Assembly: GCA_003427395.1 (NCBI GenBank)
Contig: BFEA01000758.1
Location: forward strand, 516,549 to 554,190
Source of the DNA: Chara braunii
Lineage: Eukaryota; Streptophyta; Charophyceae; Charales; Characeae
Length of the DNA: 37,642 nucleotides
Reading direction: 5' to 3'
The stretch's first letter is position 1. Every line of letters begins with the position of its first letter. The position numbers and the translations under genes are program-made. Below are positions 19,140 to 30,453 of this stretch, piece after piece. Under the pieces are notes generated by a model, which saw nothing but the letters and a program-made list of their open reading frames with translations, was not told where the DNA came from and made no database searches.

Positions 19140-19665
19140 CTGACTGACTTAGCAAAGCGACTGAATCAGTCAGAATGACCTCATCTCCGGCCCCAGTTCA
19201 ATGTCTTAGGCAAAACGAGCAAGGCGACCGGATCAGTCTGGAGGACCTCATTTCCAGCCCCAGTTCAATGTCTTAGGCAAAACAGCAAAGCGGCTGGTCC
19301 TGACCCCGCCCTGTTTCAATGTCCAAGCAATCAGCAAAGCGGCAGGTCCTGACCCNNNNNNNNNNNNNNNNNNNNNNNNNNNNNNNNNNNNNNNNNNNNN
19401 NNNNNNNNNNNNNNNNNNNNNNNNNNNNNNNNNNNNNNNNNNNNNNNNNNNNNNNNNNNNNNNNNNNNNNNNNNNNNNNNNNNNNNNNNNNNNNNNNNNN
19501 NCGCCCCGTCTCAATGTCCAAGCAATCAGCAAAGCGGCAGGTCCTGACCCCGCCCCGTCTCAATGTCCAAGCAATCAGCAAAGCGACAGGTCCTGACCCC
19601 GCCCCGTCTCAATGTCCAAGCAATCAGCAAAGCGGCATGTCCTGACCCCGCCCCATTCAGATCAT
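19140..19665. repeat. 49 bp satellite array with a 146 bp gap
   Basis: At 19502-19660 the unit CAATGTCCAAGCAATCAGCA plus AAGCGGCAGGTCCTGACCCC plus GCCCCGTCT repeats with period 49. Leftward (19140-19320) longer, diverged units (~66 bp, CAATGTCTTAGGCAAAAC) occur. N bases fill 19356-19501. The gap length, 146, is close to three units (147), so the array was probably too uniform to assemble. Frames across it are not genes. Confidence 0.85.
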
Positions 19666-21216
19666 CGCATGCAAACATCGTGGATTTTATTTCAGGCAGA
19701 AAAGTTTAGACAAACATAGTAAATTCCCTCTGATTTAGTTAAAGTCATGAATTAAAGTAAAGGAAATATATAGAAAGTCAAAACTCAGTCAGAATAGATG
19801 AAGGGTGATATAGATAGGGGTATACGGGATCCTAAGGGAGATCGCGTCGGCCTACCTCAAAGTTCCCTACCTCCAGGGTCCCGCCTGAACCCCGGCAGAG
19901 CTCCCGCAATCAGTGGGGCGAACCTCCCACAGAGGCCTTGGCACGGATTACGGGTTTCAATCCCGCCTGTCGCCTTCCTCTTTGAACCAAAAGACTAGAC
20001 TGAGAGGGAGAAGGGCAGAGAGAGAGAAGTTAAGTCACTCAGATACAAGAGGGGTGCACTCAGACTCGCATGAGAGGGCCTTGAAACCTTGATGCGCCTG
20101 AGGGCCCCACAATGGTGGCCAAAATCGCAGTAATACCGCCAAACTGAAGTCAAAACTTCGAATGTTGACCTCCTGATGGTCTCCAAATCGCAGCAGGATG
20201 GCCAACCCATGCACAAATGCAGATCAAAACGACACTCTGACCGTCTGACGGACTTCCAAGTCGCAATGATAGCCTCTTTTCGCAGAGTTTAGTCACTCCC
20301 TCAAACTGCAGCGCCGTCACTTCTGACCAAACTGCTGCTACGCAGCCTATGATGGTTGCGTTCAAGTAGAATACACTACCACCTCAGCAACCACCAACAC
20401 TAAACTCGACACCGCCTCACAGCCTTTCTTTCTCCGATCAGCAGCACTCACACCCAGGCATGGCGAGACAAAGTGCCTTGAGAAAAACTCCACCAAGCCA
20501 AACTTTATGGGACAACCATGATGAACACAGTGGCTGCCGCTGTAAGACACTGCAACAGTCCGCATGGTCAGCTCTCACAGCCTTACCATCAACACTCCAA
20601 GTGAGCAGCAGCCCAACAACCGGCCGCTTGATAAGTACCAGCAACCCCGCGAGCTGATAAAAACATAGTCCATTTAGCAACTAGGCAGCGTACTCAGCAG
20701 TTGGAACAGTATCGCCTGACCGCGACGCATGGAGTACAAAGGTACAGTGGTAATCGCTGTGGCCGAACGCACCGCCCAATACTGCAAGATCCAGTAGAGA
20801 CACAATGGGCTGGTTCATAACTTGGAGGCAGTCTTGCTCAGCCCCACACAGCCTGTTACATCTGCCTACTGCATCTGCCGGGCCGCGCGGTCACCGCTCC
20901 TAGTTTACCACTGCGCAGCTGTTTAGCAGCTTACGAGCCGGCCGTGCCTCCGGTTGATATCAACAGCAACAACAGTAGTTCATGAAGGTGTCAACCTTAT
21001 AGACCGCCGCCAACCCCATGTACATGCCACTACACCATCCTCATTTCTTCACTCCCTCTCCGTCTTGGCCACCCCTGTCGTTGCGCCTGCTACTCTCAAT
21101 CGGCCAGCCACACCAAGTCAAACTGTAGCGAACCCTGACACCTCAGTTTCGTACTGTAGTTCTTACTTGGCCTGCTATACACTGCACATGCCCCTTTCGA
21201 TATGTAAGCAAAATCA
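19666..21216. other. Unclassified noncoding DNA inside element B
   Basis: No convincing gene, LTR or transposon motif. It has GC-rich and repeat-like stretches with CAGCAG and CGCAG motifs (20100-20900), and short frames that do not resemble proteins. Confidence 0.5.
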
Positions 21217-21588
21217 GAATGAATCTTCTGCTAGAGTGTGACCGAATTCGCTGCAACCCTCAAACCATGCTTCCAGTGAAACCAAAAGAAGCGGCCTCCA
21301 TCGACGTGCTCAAGACAACGTACTGGCCAACGGGAATGTCTCTAACCTCTACGGCTGGCCTCACATACTCCCCTCGCCGAGCAAGCTCGCATGAATCTTC
21401 CATTAGAACACGGAGAGATGCACTGTTGAGACAACCTCTGCCCTGACGATGACGTTGTGAACTTAATGACACAGCGTAGCAACTTCTGAAATTAGTAAGG
21501 CACCGGGACTTTGACTTTCGGTTCACCCCGTATCGCCAGCCCTTCCTCTGAAGCCAACTCCAATGTCAAAGTGAGGGCGAATCCTGCC

Positions 21589-21646
<58 letters not shown>

Positions 21647-22265
21647 CGAACTTCAGCCGCTATGCCCGCAGCTCCTGATCCGATCAGAGAGCCTAGGCCC
21701 AAACTTAGTGAATCCTCTACGAACACATGGACGGGACACTGCGCTTTCCGCCATGCGTACGGATAGGTAGAGAGAGGTTATATCATCGTCCGGCTAGGCA
21801 ACGTACGTGCCAATATGTAAGCCTTCGGACCCACAACCGAGCCCAAGCTACTCCCACCAATAGCATGGGGAAAATTGAATGAATCTATCCTTGAAGTACG
21901 GGTAGGTTCATCCCATATTCATGTAACAACAAACCAACTCCCTCGGTCTGTCGTCGACGCAAGAGCGTCTGTGACAAGCTCATCAAAACTCTGATGACGA
22001 TCAGCTCTTGAAGTCAACATTCATGAAGGCAAGCAATAACGTGGTAAGCGGATCTTCCTCTGGGGCTTACGAGGATTCACTGCCTACCAGTACTTTCGAA
22101 AGCTTTATCACGACTACAGCAAAGAGTACCGTGGCATGATCAAAAATGGAGATGGCGAAGCAAACGGGAGGGGCAACAACAATCTTTCTTCTCCCTATTA
22201 GACCGTGCAGCATCAGGATGAACCTTCCGCTTAGAACGCGGAAAGATACATTGCCTTTTCAAATT
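21217..22265 (+). repeat. Diverged H-type hairpin repeats and CT microsatellite
   Basis: Four segments resemble the H repeat of positions 1-470: near 21218 (AATGAATCTTCTGCTAGAGTG), 21390 (ATGAATCTTCCATTAGAACA), 21876 (AATGAATCTATCCTTGAAGT) and 22218 (ATGAACCTTCCGCTTAGAAC). Each is followed by an imperfect inverted half such as CGGAAAGATACAT. A CT microsatellite lies at 21592-21641. The association of H units with GA/CT runs mirrors the left edge of the window. Confidence 0.5.
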
Positions 22266-22850
22266 TCCCCTCTCGATGCCTCCGCGCAGCTCACTCCCCT
22301 TCTCGCGCCAAACCTATTACTCCATCGCCAAAGCCGATGCCGCCATTCAACTAAGAACGCCTCAAAACCCCCGATTCAAGTTTTAAATCACTGAAAACGG
22401 TCAAGGAATGACCGAGTTATGCCAAATTTACCTATCTTCTTCCCTCTCCGCCATAGTTCCGCGCAGCCTATTTCTCCACCAACTCTCATCCTACCGACTT
22501 TCCACGGAAACTGGCGTCAAAGTTGGGGTCGCCCTATCCTAAAACCCCAGTCTACTATCTTCCCCCGCTCGTTTTCATCAAGAAACGAGCGAAATATGCA
22601 TCTTTCACCTCGGCCATAGCTCCTCCTCCCGTCACCTGCGCCATTTTCGTCTTGCCTTGCATGCACCCGGTGCAGTTTCTCGTCTGGATTCACTCTCTTT
22701 GTCAAATGCCTCCGCCTCACCCTTGTGCCAAACTGCGTGCTAACGCAGGCACCGCCTGATGGATACAGACAACGGTACGGTGGTCATGGAAGTCGAAATC
22801 CGCTAAGTGTGTAACAACTCACCGGCTGGGCCTATCAGCAATGAAAATGA
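22266..22850. other. Unclassified noncoding DNA with small hairpins
   Basis: No gene recognised. Perfect stems include CGCTCGTTT/AAACGAGCG at 22566-22591 and CGGTCA/TGACCG at about 22398-22414. Pyrimidine-rich segments with CCGCGCAGC recur at about 22285 and 22460, suggesting old internal duplication. Confidence 0.4.
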
Positions 22851-22854
22851 ACGG

Positions 22855-23430
22855 TGCTAAGGCGCGACCCATGCTCGGCTGTTGTCGCAACTCCCACTCT
22901 GCAATGAGTGAGGGAGCGTTGGGCCTGCTGCAGCCCCGGCAGGCACTTGCTTAGACGAAGAGGTTCTTGCTGCGAACCTTGGTGGTAATAGCAAATATTC
23001 AAATGAGAACTTAACAGACCAAAGTGGGGGGCGGGTTCCATGTGACCTGCTGCCGGGACAGTCTACGGCACAGCCAAAATTGCTGCACCCTCCTACTGCA
23101 GCACATGGTCCCACAATCCCGAGGGAAAACCTCCAAGGGAACCAGCTGCTAAATGGCCTGGTTCTTCCGCCCTATGCCCAGGCCCGACAGACGAAGTGCA
23201 GCAGTATAGCTGCACTCTTCCCCACAGCGCCCCTGGCCTGCTGCAAGCCTGCAACTTGAGCCTCAGTGAGGCTGTCCCGGTGCAGATCTTGGTGGGAGCG
23301 GCAAATTTTCAAATGAAAACATTGGGGGTCGAGGTGGGGAGGTGTCCCATGGAACAGCTGTCGGGACAGCCTTGCCGCACAGCCAACAAAGCGGCAACCT
23401 CCCACTTGTGACCCTTGGCCCACTGTACTC
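22855..23430. repeat. Two diverged copies of a ~250 bp unit
   Basis: About 22855-23110 and 23180-23430 share in order: a CTGCTGCA-G/CC-rich start, CTTGGTGGTAATAGCAAAT or CTTGGTGGGAGCGGCAAAT, TCAAATGA, a G-rich stretch, CCATG, GGGACAG, GCACAGCCAA and CTCCYACT. Similarity is patchy, so the duplication is old. Frames differ between the copies, which argues against a conserved protein. Confidence 0.6.
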
Positions 23431-24120
23431 AACGCACAGTTCCTCTCAGGTCTCTCCACACCAGGGCTTAGGGCTGGGCATACTCACACTTACGCCTCCC
23501 ACAGCAGGCCGTGGCCGGCTGACGGTACACCCGAAGCAACCCCCGTCACCCTCGGGCTGCAGTCCCACGAGCCTGCTCGGAATGCTCTCCAATTTTAAGC
23601 TATCGACGCTCCCCAAATAGGAAGCAAGGGAAGCTATGATCCCGAACCCCACCACACTCGCACACGTTGACCTCCTTGGTTCGTGTTCCAACGTCGGTAG
23701 GATGGAAGAATTTTGCCAACATCCCCAATACGTAGGAACCCGAACGGGTCCATCAAGAGAGGAGTATGATCAAGGTCCTCGACCACCGCGACGACCGCCT
23801 ACGTTCGAAAATCTAATAGCTGAACCAGGCCCGTCGGTCTCGACGTCGGCCTCAAACTCAGTCACCAAGCTAAGGACTTTAGAAAACAGAAAAAAACAAA
23901 AAAAAACAAAAACATAATAATAATAATAAATAATAAAAGTCAGAATAAACGCCTCGTGTTCCACTGGCCCTCGACGCCACGCATGCCCGACCCGCGTATG
24001 GCTGCACCTCGCCGTCAATACCCCGCGCGCACCGCTCACCCGGCCGAGGACCCAAACTTACTCCCGCTCGTGCGCCGACAAACGGACAAGGCGGCACTTG
24101 TATGACTTGCAGAAAACACG
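23431..24120. other. Unclassified noncoding DNA
   Basis: No gene recognised. An A-rich run with AATAATAATAAAT-like sequence lies at 23880-23940. Open frames here lack family motifs. Confidence 0.45.
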
Positions 24121-25263
24121 CCAAATACCCTTGAGGGTATTTGGTACGACAACGCGACCAAAGGATCTCCAGTCCTTGTGCCCAGCGCTATACAAGGCCA
24201 CAACAAACTTCTCAGGCGCAGCCCTGCGGAAGTTCTTTAGCAAATCATCAACAGACATGACCAACCCAGGGGTGGAGGTGAGCTGCTCGAACTCTGCAAA
24301 CAAGGATTGCAAGGTACCACTGTAACACTGCTGCCCCAAGCGAGCAATCTTGTCAGCAGCTTTGCGGGCCCGCTCCTTGTCTGCAAAGCGGTCCTCCAGG
24401 GCCTGCAGAAGTTTGTCCACCCCCAGCCCAAAAGCCCAGTCCTCCATGGACTGCTGCAAACTGCTGGAAGTTGAGGTGGCCCACTTCAAAGTGGGTCCCT
24501 CCAGCAGTCCCAGAATCGTAGCCACCTTAGACTGCTCTGCACAGACAAAGCCCCTCAAGTAGGCTCTGGTCCCAGCCGCCCGGTCCCCAACATCGGTCTT
24601 TGGGTCATCCCCTCTGAACTTGTTGGGAGTTGGGATCTTGGGACCTCTGTGGTCTCCTGCAGCAACAAATGCATAAGATGGCTTGGCTGTGGCTTTTTGG
24701 GAAGGAGGTGGTGAAGGGGAAGAATGACGTGATGCAGAGTGGGTGGAAGAGGGAGGAGGGGAAGGTGAAGGTTTAGGTTTCGCTGAGAGACCTGGAGACA
24801 GGGGAGCAATCAGTTTGGCTGCTGTCAGCTGAGCAGTCAGATCCTGGATTGCTGTCAGGATCTTAGACTGCTGAGCTGCCAGGTCATCCACCCCGTGCTC
24901 CAGACGACCTATGCGGTCGTCCCAATTAGTGAAATAGGAACTGGTGGTTTTATGTTCCGGAATGGCCCATTCCGCTAGGTTCCTAGTCACTTGTGCACAA
25001 CGCTCATCAGACATAACTTGACCTAGCTGCTCCAACAGATACTCCTGTCGCGAAGCATCTGTTGCAGCCTCTAGCTTGGTTGCCTCCTATCTCTCCAACT
25101 CGTCAAGCAGGGCCTGTTTTTGCTGCAACCTTTCCTGAATCTCCTTCTGTCGTCGCCGAGTTGTAGTCAGAGGTTTAGTAGGAGTGGAGGTAGATGGGTC
25201 TTGCCCTTCTACCTTCATGACCACTTCCACCTGTGGCTACTGCTGGGCGCCTGGATCAGCCAT
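24058..25263 (-). pseudogene. gag: gag of element B, truncated at its 3' end
   Basis: The ATG at 25263 opens MADPGAQQ, then a TAG (about 25237), a K/Q-rich coil, and a second TAG (about 25089). From 25088 the frame is open. It has a coiled-coil-like segment (WDDRIGRLEHGVDDLAAQQS), a proline/serine-rich linker (KPKPSPSPPPSSTHSASRHS), and the capsid-like domain (KIPTPNKFRGDDPKTDVG ... WATSTS ... LLQALEDRFADKERARKAAD ... LFAEFEQL). Homology ends near 24145; the last ~28 codons (PNTLKGIWRVF to the stop at 24058) come from unrelated DNA. The zinc knuckle and all downstream enzymes are missing. The stop positions fit CAG-to-TAG or similar transitions, but there is no intact sister gene here to prove it. 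Confidence 0.82.
24121..24144. repeat. Perfect 11 bp inverted repeat at the gag breakpoint
   Basis: CCAAATACCCT and AGGGTATTTGG are separated by TG. The palindrome sits exactly where gag homology of element B stops, so it may mark the junction. It could be part of the end of an inserted element or a scar; no matching partner was seen near 16934. Confidence 0.7.
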
Positions 25264-26411
25264 TTTCCGCTTTCAGAACACAATAAATAAGCAAACAGCA
25301 GAGAGTATGCAGTGATATGCAAATCCCTTCAGGCACTCAGAAATCGCTGCCAACTCGTGCGTAAAAGTCAGGTGGGTGAATAGGCACAAACGGTCTAGGT
25401 TGGAACGGTTTCTCTGGGGTCAGGGTTCAGACAAACAATTAGTCCAGCAAAATCAATCACACGATTTCCTTTTACTGCCCCTGCACCACACTGGAGTTAG
25501 TAAAACACTCCACTACTCTTCCAAAGAAACACTAGATTTCCAGAGCCCACTAGAAAACAAGGGTAATCAGTGAGAATGAAAAAACATGGCAAGTACAGAC
25601 AAGAAAGATCAAACAAGCAGAGCGATTCAGTCGGAGACCCTGAATCCTAGCTCAGACTCAATTTTCTTCCCTGATGACTCTGGTAGCCATACCCTAGGGT
25701 ATGGCGAAGTACAATATTCACTGTTTCCAGTGAAATACCAGAAATCCAATCAAGCGATTCTGCAGTAATGACTGTTTATGAATTGCGATTCACTGGCAAC
25801 TGACAACATTGAATTCTGACGGACAGAATTGAAGTTATGACTGACCCTGCACAGGCTATAATTAGACTCAACGCAAAACTACAGTTCACTGTATCACTAC
25901 TTTTCCAGTACAGAATTCACAGTCTGAGCATCCCAAATCAAGCGCAATACAGTAAGACAATCACAAAACAATTTTGGATGAAAAAAAGCCAACAGAGGGT
26001 TAGAAATGAGCAGAGAAAGGTAGGGGAGAGATGACTATGGCTGTCATGCAGTCTGCGATTTTCACGTCCAGTCACTGACAGACAGATAGACCATAATTAC
26101 TCACTAAACTACTCCTATCTGAATCGCTACACTGGTAGGTGCATGGAACGGACTCACTTTCATAGTATCTTGCAGAGGTTGGTGAAGATCTGGCTATGGC
26201 AGACTGATACCCTCACTTCGCCAATTTCTTCCAAAGCTTCTCCCTCTGTCTTCCACACACAGAACCACTTCAAATTCGTTGATCCCCTTCAGGATCCTGG
26301 ATTGCGTCACTCCCTTTAGTGAGATTCCCTGAATCTGACCCTGTGGCACCCCAAAACACCAACTGATAAAATCTCGCCACAGGACCTGAGATCCGCTGAT
26401 ACTATAAATAG
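25264..26411 (-). other. Leader of element B, gag-proximal part
   Basis: Noncoding, AT-rich sequence between gag and the insertion point of element A. Near 26362-26385 the - strand reads TTTTATCAGTTGGTGTTTTG. This looks like an LTR end followed by a primer-site-like sequence, perhaps a relic of recombination between related elements. No gene is seen. Confidence 0.6.
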
Positions 26412-27513
26412 TGCAATGAACCCAGATCGTGAGACAGTTGTCAACAATGCAAGGCCAGATAATTGTCCATCGGCTGATGACTACTAAAGTCCAAATCGTA
26501 ACCAGACAGAATGAGGTGAGATATCATACACAGACGAAGAGAGAGGAGGGAGAAGAGACAAAGAAGGGGAAGTATAATGCCCACTCCTGCTTCGGGCTCC
26601 CTCCTTTACTGCCACCTCGACAATCAATAGTCTGAACGAGTATCTGAGTATCCTCAATGTGCCATGTGGCACGTCTAATCAGTTCCACATCAGCATTTGG
26701 AGCAATGTCGACATGAAGACCATCAGGTACGTATCCTCGAACTCTCCACAGTCCTGATCTCCTCCTGAAGCGACAACGAAACAGAACAACAATGTCGATT
26801 ACGTAGTCCCAATCATAGAATACGTGGCAGCAGCCACGTCAGCCAATGATACACGTGGCAGCAGCCACATCAGCGATAGCGCATGGCAGCTGCCACGTCA
26901 GCATGCCAAGAAGACAGGAGCAAGCCGGCCANCGTCAGCCAATGATACACGTGGCAGCAGCCACATCAGCGATAGCGCATGGCAGCTGCCACGTCAGCAT
27001 GCCAAGAAGACAGGAGCAAGCCGGCCATCATGCCAGACAAGCAGCGCCTCGCCAAGTCACAATGCCAGCAGCGTTGAGCCAGCGTTGAAGTCAACACGTG
27101 AAGTCAGCATCAACGCAAGACAGAATGAATGTCAAAGCCAGGGAGTCAACTCTTATGTAGTGTTGACACGGGGTCTGGACCCCGGATGCTGTATCCCTCA
27201 GCCGTCCAGATCTCAATGCGAATGAGGGCCCAGATTGGCCTGAAACCAAACTCCCTCTGCCCTGGATGTTGTATGGGTACCTGTGCACAACAAGTGAGTG
27301 TATCCAACCAAGGGCCTGGGTGCGGTTCCTTTGACTCTACAGTTGACTTTGACTCTTGAATTTCCAAAGTGCAGCGTTCGATCACACAACCACACTCGAC
27401 AGACTCAGGCCTGGGCATGCCTTGGTCACACAGCCCAGCGCAGATCTACTCAGATCTGTGTTTCCTGGGGCTGTGTTCTGAGCCCCAGGCGACTTTTGAA
27501 CAGGGTTATTACA
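26412..27513 (-). repeat. 3' LTR of element A
   Basis: On the - strand it starts TGTAATAACCCTGTTC and ends GGGTTCATTGCA, i.e. TG ... CA. It is rich in CACGTGGCAGCAGCCAC-type motifs near 26820-26990. It contains a single N at 26932 flanked by identical 95 bp sequences, described separately. It aligns with 34212-35331 along its full length. Confidence 0.92.
26837..27027. repeat. Identical 95 bp sequences flanking one N (3' LTR of A)
   Basis: 26837-26931 and 26933-27027 are identical and separated by a single N. The other LTR shows the same arrangement with another 95 bp window. This looks like two contig ends with overlapping sequence joined by a one-base gap, rather than a real duplication. 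Confidence 0.85.
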
Positions 27514-27535
27514 TCCCTGCCGGCCCATTTTCGAG
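27514..27535 (-). other. Polypurine-type stretch of element A
   Basis: On the - strand AAAATGGGCCGGCAGGGA abuts the LTR start. The same sequence type (GGGCCGGTAGGAA) precedes the LTR of element D. It is the expected plus-strand priming site. Confidence 0.5.
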
Positions 27536-27579
27536 TTCCACCGCAGAAATATTTAAGACAACCCTCGTTCATAAGCAGC

Positions 27580-28929
27580 GACAATATCAGGAGAAGTTTC
27601 AAGTAGTTCACGTTACTAAACCATCTGTCCTCAGATGGTGCTTGAGTCTTGAAACGTACCTTGAACTGCTTCTGAGGTCGTCCGCGTCCTCCCGTAGAGA
27701 AATAGCCATGCTCTATGATCCTGTTAACCTCATATCCGCCATCCATGTCTGGTGGAATCATAGAGAGTCTGTGTGGGAATTCATTTCCTTCTACGTACGA
27801 CAACAATTTGGACGCATGAAAGACAGGATATGTTTTGAGATGAGAGGGAATATCAACTCGATAAGACGGTCCCTCCGCATCTCCAATTACCTTGAGAACT
27901 TCCCAGGGTCCAAAATAGATAGGTGGCAATTTCTGGGAGACATCTTCTTCTAGTGAAAACTCTTTAGATTTTACCCAAACCAAATCACCCTCTTTGAATG
28001 TGGACGATCGACGGTGCTTGTTGGCTTGTTCAATCATCTGTAGTTGAGCTTTCCTTAGATTCTCTTTAACTTTCTGAATGTCTTCCTGAAACAAGATTGC
28101 ATATTCTCGGGTCCCTGGGGGCAACCTAAGAAACTGGTCCCGGTTTAGTACATCAATGGGACGTTTAGGCTTCCAACCTTTGTGAAGTGCATTCGGGGTT
28201 CGTCCCGTAGAAGTGTGAACACTATTATATGCACTTGCAATTTTGGGTAAGTTCCCATCTCAATCAATCGGATCGGGTCAAATATACATACGCAAAAGCT
28301 GCTGGCACAGACGGTTCATCTGTTCAGTCTGGCCATTCGTTTCGGGATGCCTCTCTGACGACATGGTCAGCCGTGTGCCATAAGCTTCCATCAGCTTTTG
28401 CCATGGCAGACTGGTGAACCTGACATCTCGATCAGACACAATGGTTTTTGGGAACCCATACTCAGTGACCCAGCTTTTGCCATGGCAGACTGGTGAACCT
28501 GACATCTCGAACAAGTTTAGTACGCGCTTCTGCTGGTAAGGGAACAAACATAGCATATTTAGAGAAACGATCTACAATTACCATCACTTAACTATTACCA
28601 TTGCGACTGTTAACCAGACTCGTAAAGTCAATTGAGATAGACTCACCTGGTTCGCTTGGTATAGGTAATGGCTTGAGAAGTCCAAGGAGGTTCTCATGCG
28701 ACGGCTTGTTTCTCTGACACACTAGACATGTACGAACATATGTTGCTACATCTTCTTTAAGTCTCTTCCATTCGAAACGTTCTCTGACTTCAGCATATGT
28801 TTTCTTGAAACCAAAATGTCCCTCAGAGTCGTGACATTCCCCAATCAACAGACTTTTGATCTCTTCCTTATGAGGAATACACAGTCTTTGTTCAGTTTGG
28901 TCAATCAAGAATAACAATCCATCAGTCAT
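27580..28929 (-). pseudogene. Integrase with chromodomain of element A
   Basis: The zinc finger is complete (ECHDSEGHFGFKKT, then YVRTCLVCQRNK). The catalytic core has all three acidic residues: SIDFTS, VSDRDVRF and NGQTEQMN. The C-terminal part has DLVWVKSKEF, GPSYRVDI, YPVFHASKLL and a chromodomain (GGYEVNRIIEHGYF ... RGRPQKQFKVRF ... EDRWFS). Defects: TAA at 28588, an insertion caused by a 40 bp repeat (28392-28431 and 28471-28510), TGA at 28278 and 28260, and a frameshift near 27600 that removes the normal end. Three of the stops sit where element O or the family has Q, R and W, so they fit transitions. It is the best preserved integrase in the window but not functional. Confidence 0.9.
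28392..28510. repeat. 40 bp direct repeat, 79 bp apart, in the A integrase
   Basis: CAGCTTTTGCCATGGCAGAC and the following 20 bases occur perfectly at 28392-28431 and 28471-28510. The second copy interrupts the integrase core between ARTKLV and WVTEYGF, so the RDVRFTSLPWQKL peptide appears twice. No N is present, so this may be a real local duplication. Confidence 0.88.
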
Positions 28930-28956
28930 TCTATAGTTGGGTAGTTGGGATGGATC

Positions 28957-29470
28957 TCATACAAGGACATCCATTATTGGTTTCCAGATAGGATCTGTAG
29001 CATATCCTTGGCGAATCTGGTCTTTTAGGTCATTCCCAACATCCAAGTAAGAGACAATTGCACCAAAGAAATCACTTCGTCTGCACAACGCATATGCGAC
29101 CACATTAGACTTACCTTTGATCGTTTTCAACTCAAAATCGAAGGTATCAATAAACACAGACCATCGCACCAGCTTATCAGAGAGCCTAGGTTATGTCTTT
29201 ATCCACTTCAAAGTAGAGTGGTCTGAGTACACAGTGAAGTGCCTCCCTAATAAGTAGTGCTTCCACGTGTTTAGTGCATAGACTAAGGCGTACAACTCCC
29301 TTTCGTAGGTGGAGTTGGCAACCTTTTCCGACGGCAATCGTGCAGACATAAACTCAATGGGCCTATAGATCTTGCCGTCATCTTGTTGAAGAACATCGCC
29401 AATCCCATACTGACTTGCATCAGTAGTGACAATGAAAGGTAAAGACGGGTCACAACAATCTTAAGGACGG
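28957..29470 (-). pseudogene. RNase H and connection region of element A
   Basis: The - strand frame reads VTTDASQYGIG (first acidic residue), STYERELYALVYALNTWKHY and FTVYSDHSTLKW, the usual RNase H acidic sites. It runs on through RWSVFIDTFDFELKTIKGKS to the ALCRRSDFFG segment. A TAA lies near 29187 (after KWIKT), and a TGA at 28957 separates it from integrase. A frameshift near 29465 separates it from RT. RNase H would degrade template RNA in reverse transcription. Confidence 0.85.
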
Positions 29471-30453
29471 GGTAGTGAGTCAGGGCGTACTTCAATTTTC
29501 GAAAGGAAGACTCACAATCCTTATCCCACAACCAGATAGTTTCTTTCTTCAACAATCTTCGCATTGGTGCAGCAATCAGTGAGAAGTTCTTTACAAACTT
29601 CCTGTAGTAACTGGCTAAACCAAGGAAATATCGCAATTCAGTTATAGACTTAGGTTGTGGCCAATCTCTAATTGTCGAAATCTTTTTCTCGTCCGGCCTT
29701 AGACCTTCCTCGTTTACTATATGTCCTAAGTATAGCACTTCGGACTTAGCAAACTCAGACCTTGGGATTGATCTTGAAGTTGCCTTCACGCAACTTCCCT
29801 AGCACCAGACGAAGGTGCTTCTCATGATCTTCTAGTGTCTTGCTGTACACTAGAATATCATCAAGATAGACAATGACGAACTTATCTAACCACTGACGAA
29901 AGAGTTCATTCATAGACCTTTGAAAGGTCGCGGGGGCATTAGTCAATCCGAAGGGCATCACCACAAACTCGTAATGACCATACCTGGTTCGGAACGCAGT
30001 CTTACGTTGATCCGTGGGTTCCACCTCGATCTGGTGGTATCCAAACTTCGAATCAATCTTACTGAAAAACTTGCAGCCCTGCAACTGGTCCAACAAGTCG
30101 TCAATACGTGGTAGAGGTTCGACATTCTTAACAGTGACGACATTCAACCCTCTGTAATCAATACAGAAACGCAACTCACCTTCCTTTTTGGGCACAAATA
30201 AGACAGGGGCACCAGAAGGAGAAGAGCTAGGGCGAATCCATCCTTTCTCTGTTAAGTCCTGCAGTTGTTTTCTTAATTCCCCAAGTTCCCTAGGAGACAT
30301 TCGATAGATAGGGCCCTTGGGAATCTTACCGCCAGGAATAATTTCAATGGTGTGCTTTATAGCACGCGCAGTTATTCCTGTTGGTTCAGAAAATAAGTCT
30401 TTATACTCACTAAGGAGTTTTTCAGTCGAAGGAGGGCAGGAAGTAGAACATTC
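29471..30453 (-). pseudogene. Reverse transcriptase of element A, catalytic motif intact
   Basis: The region starts after a TGA at 30454 with [19 protein letters not shown], then [10 protein letters not shown], then the RT core: [48 protein letters not shown] and [12 protein letters not shown] (catalytic YLDD at about 29857-29868). A frameshift near 29760 moves the thumb/connection part (LGHIVNEEGLRPDEKK ... RDWPQP ... FLGLASYYRKF) into another frame. RT copies element RNA into DNA in the cytoplasmic particle. Unlike element O, the active site residues are unchanged; the damage is the frameshift and neighbouring stops. Confidence 0.9.

Noticed and set aside
19248-19645. Open frames across the N gap
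   Set aside because: N bases are counted as open; the flanks are satellite repeat.
19140-19665. CRISPR-like array
   Set aside because: Units are contiguous 49 bp satellite repeats without unique spacers, in a eukaryotic transposon context.
22835-23459. Antisense frames resembling each other in the 250 bp duplicates
   Set aside because: The similarity is at the DNA level and shifts frame between copies, so a conserved protein is unlikely.
26355-26400. Extra LTR end and primer site in the B leader
   Set aside because: TTTTATCAGTTGGTGTTTTG on the - strand looks like an LTR/PBS junction, but no LTR body could be matched, so it is only mentioned within the leader entry.
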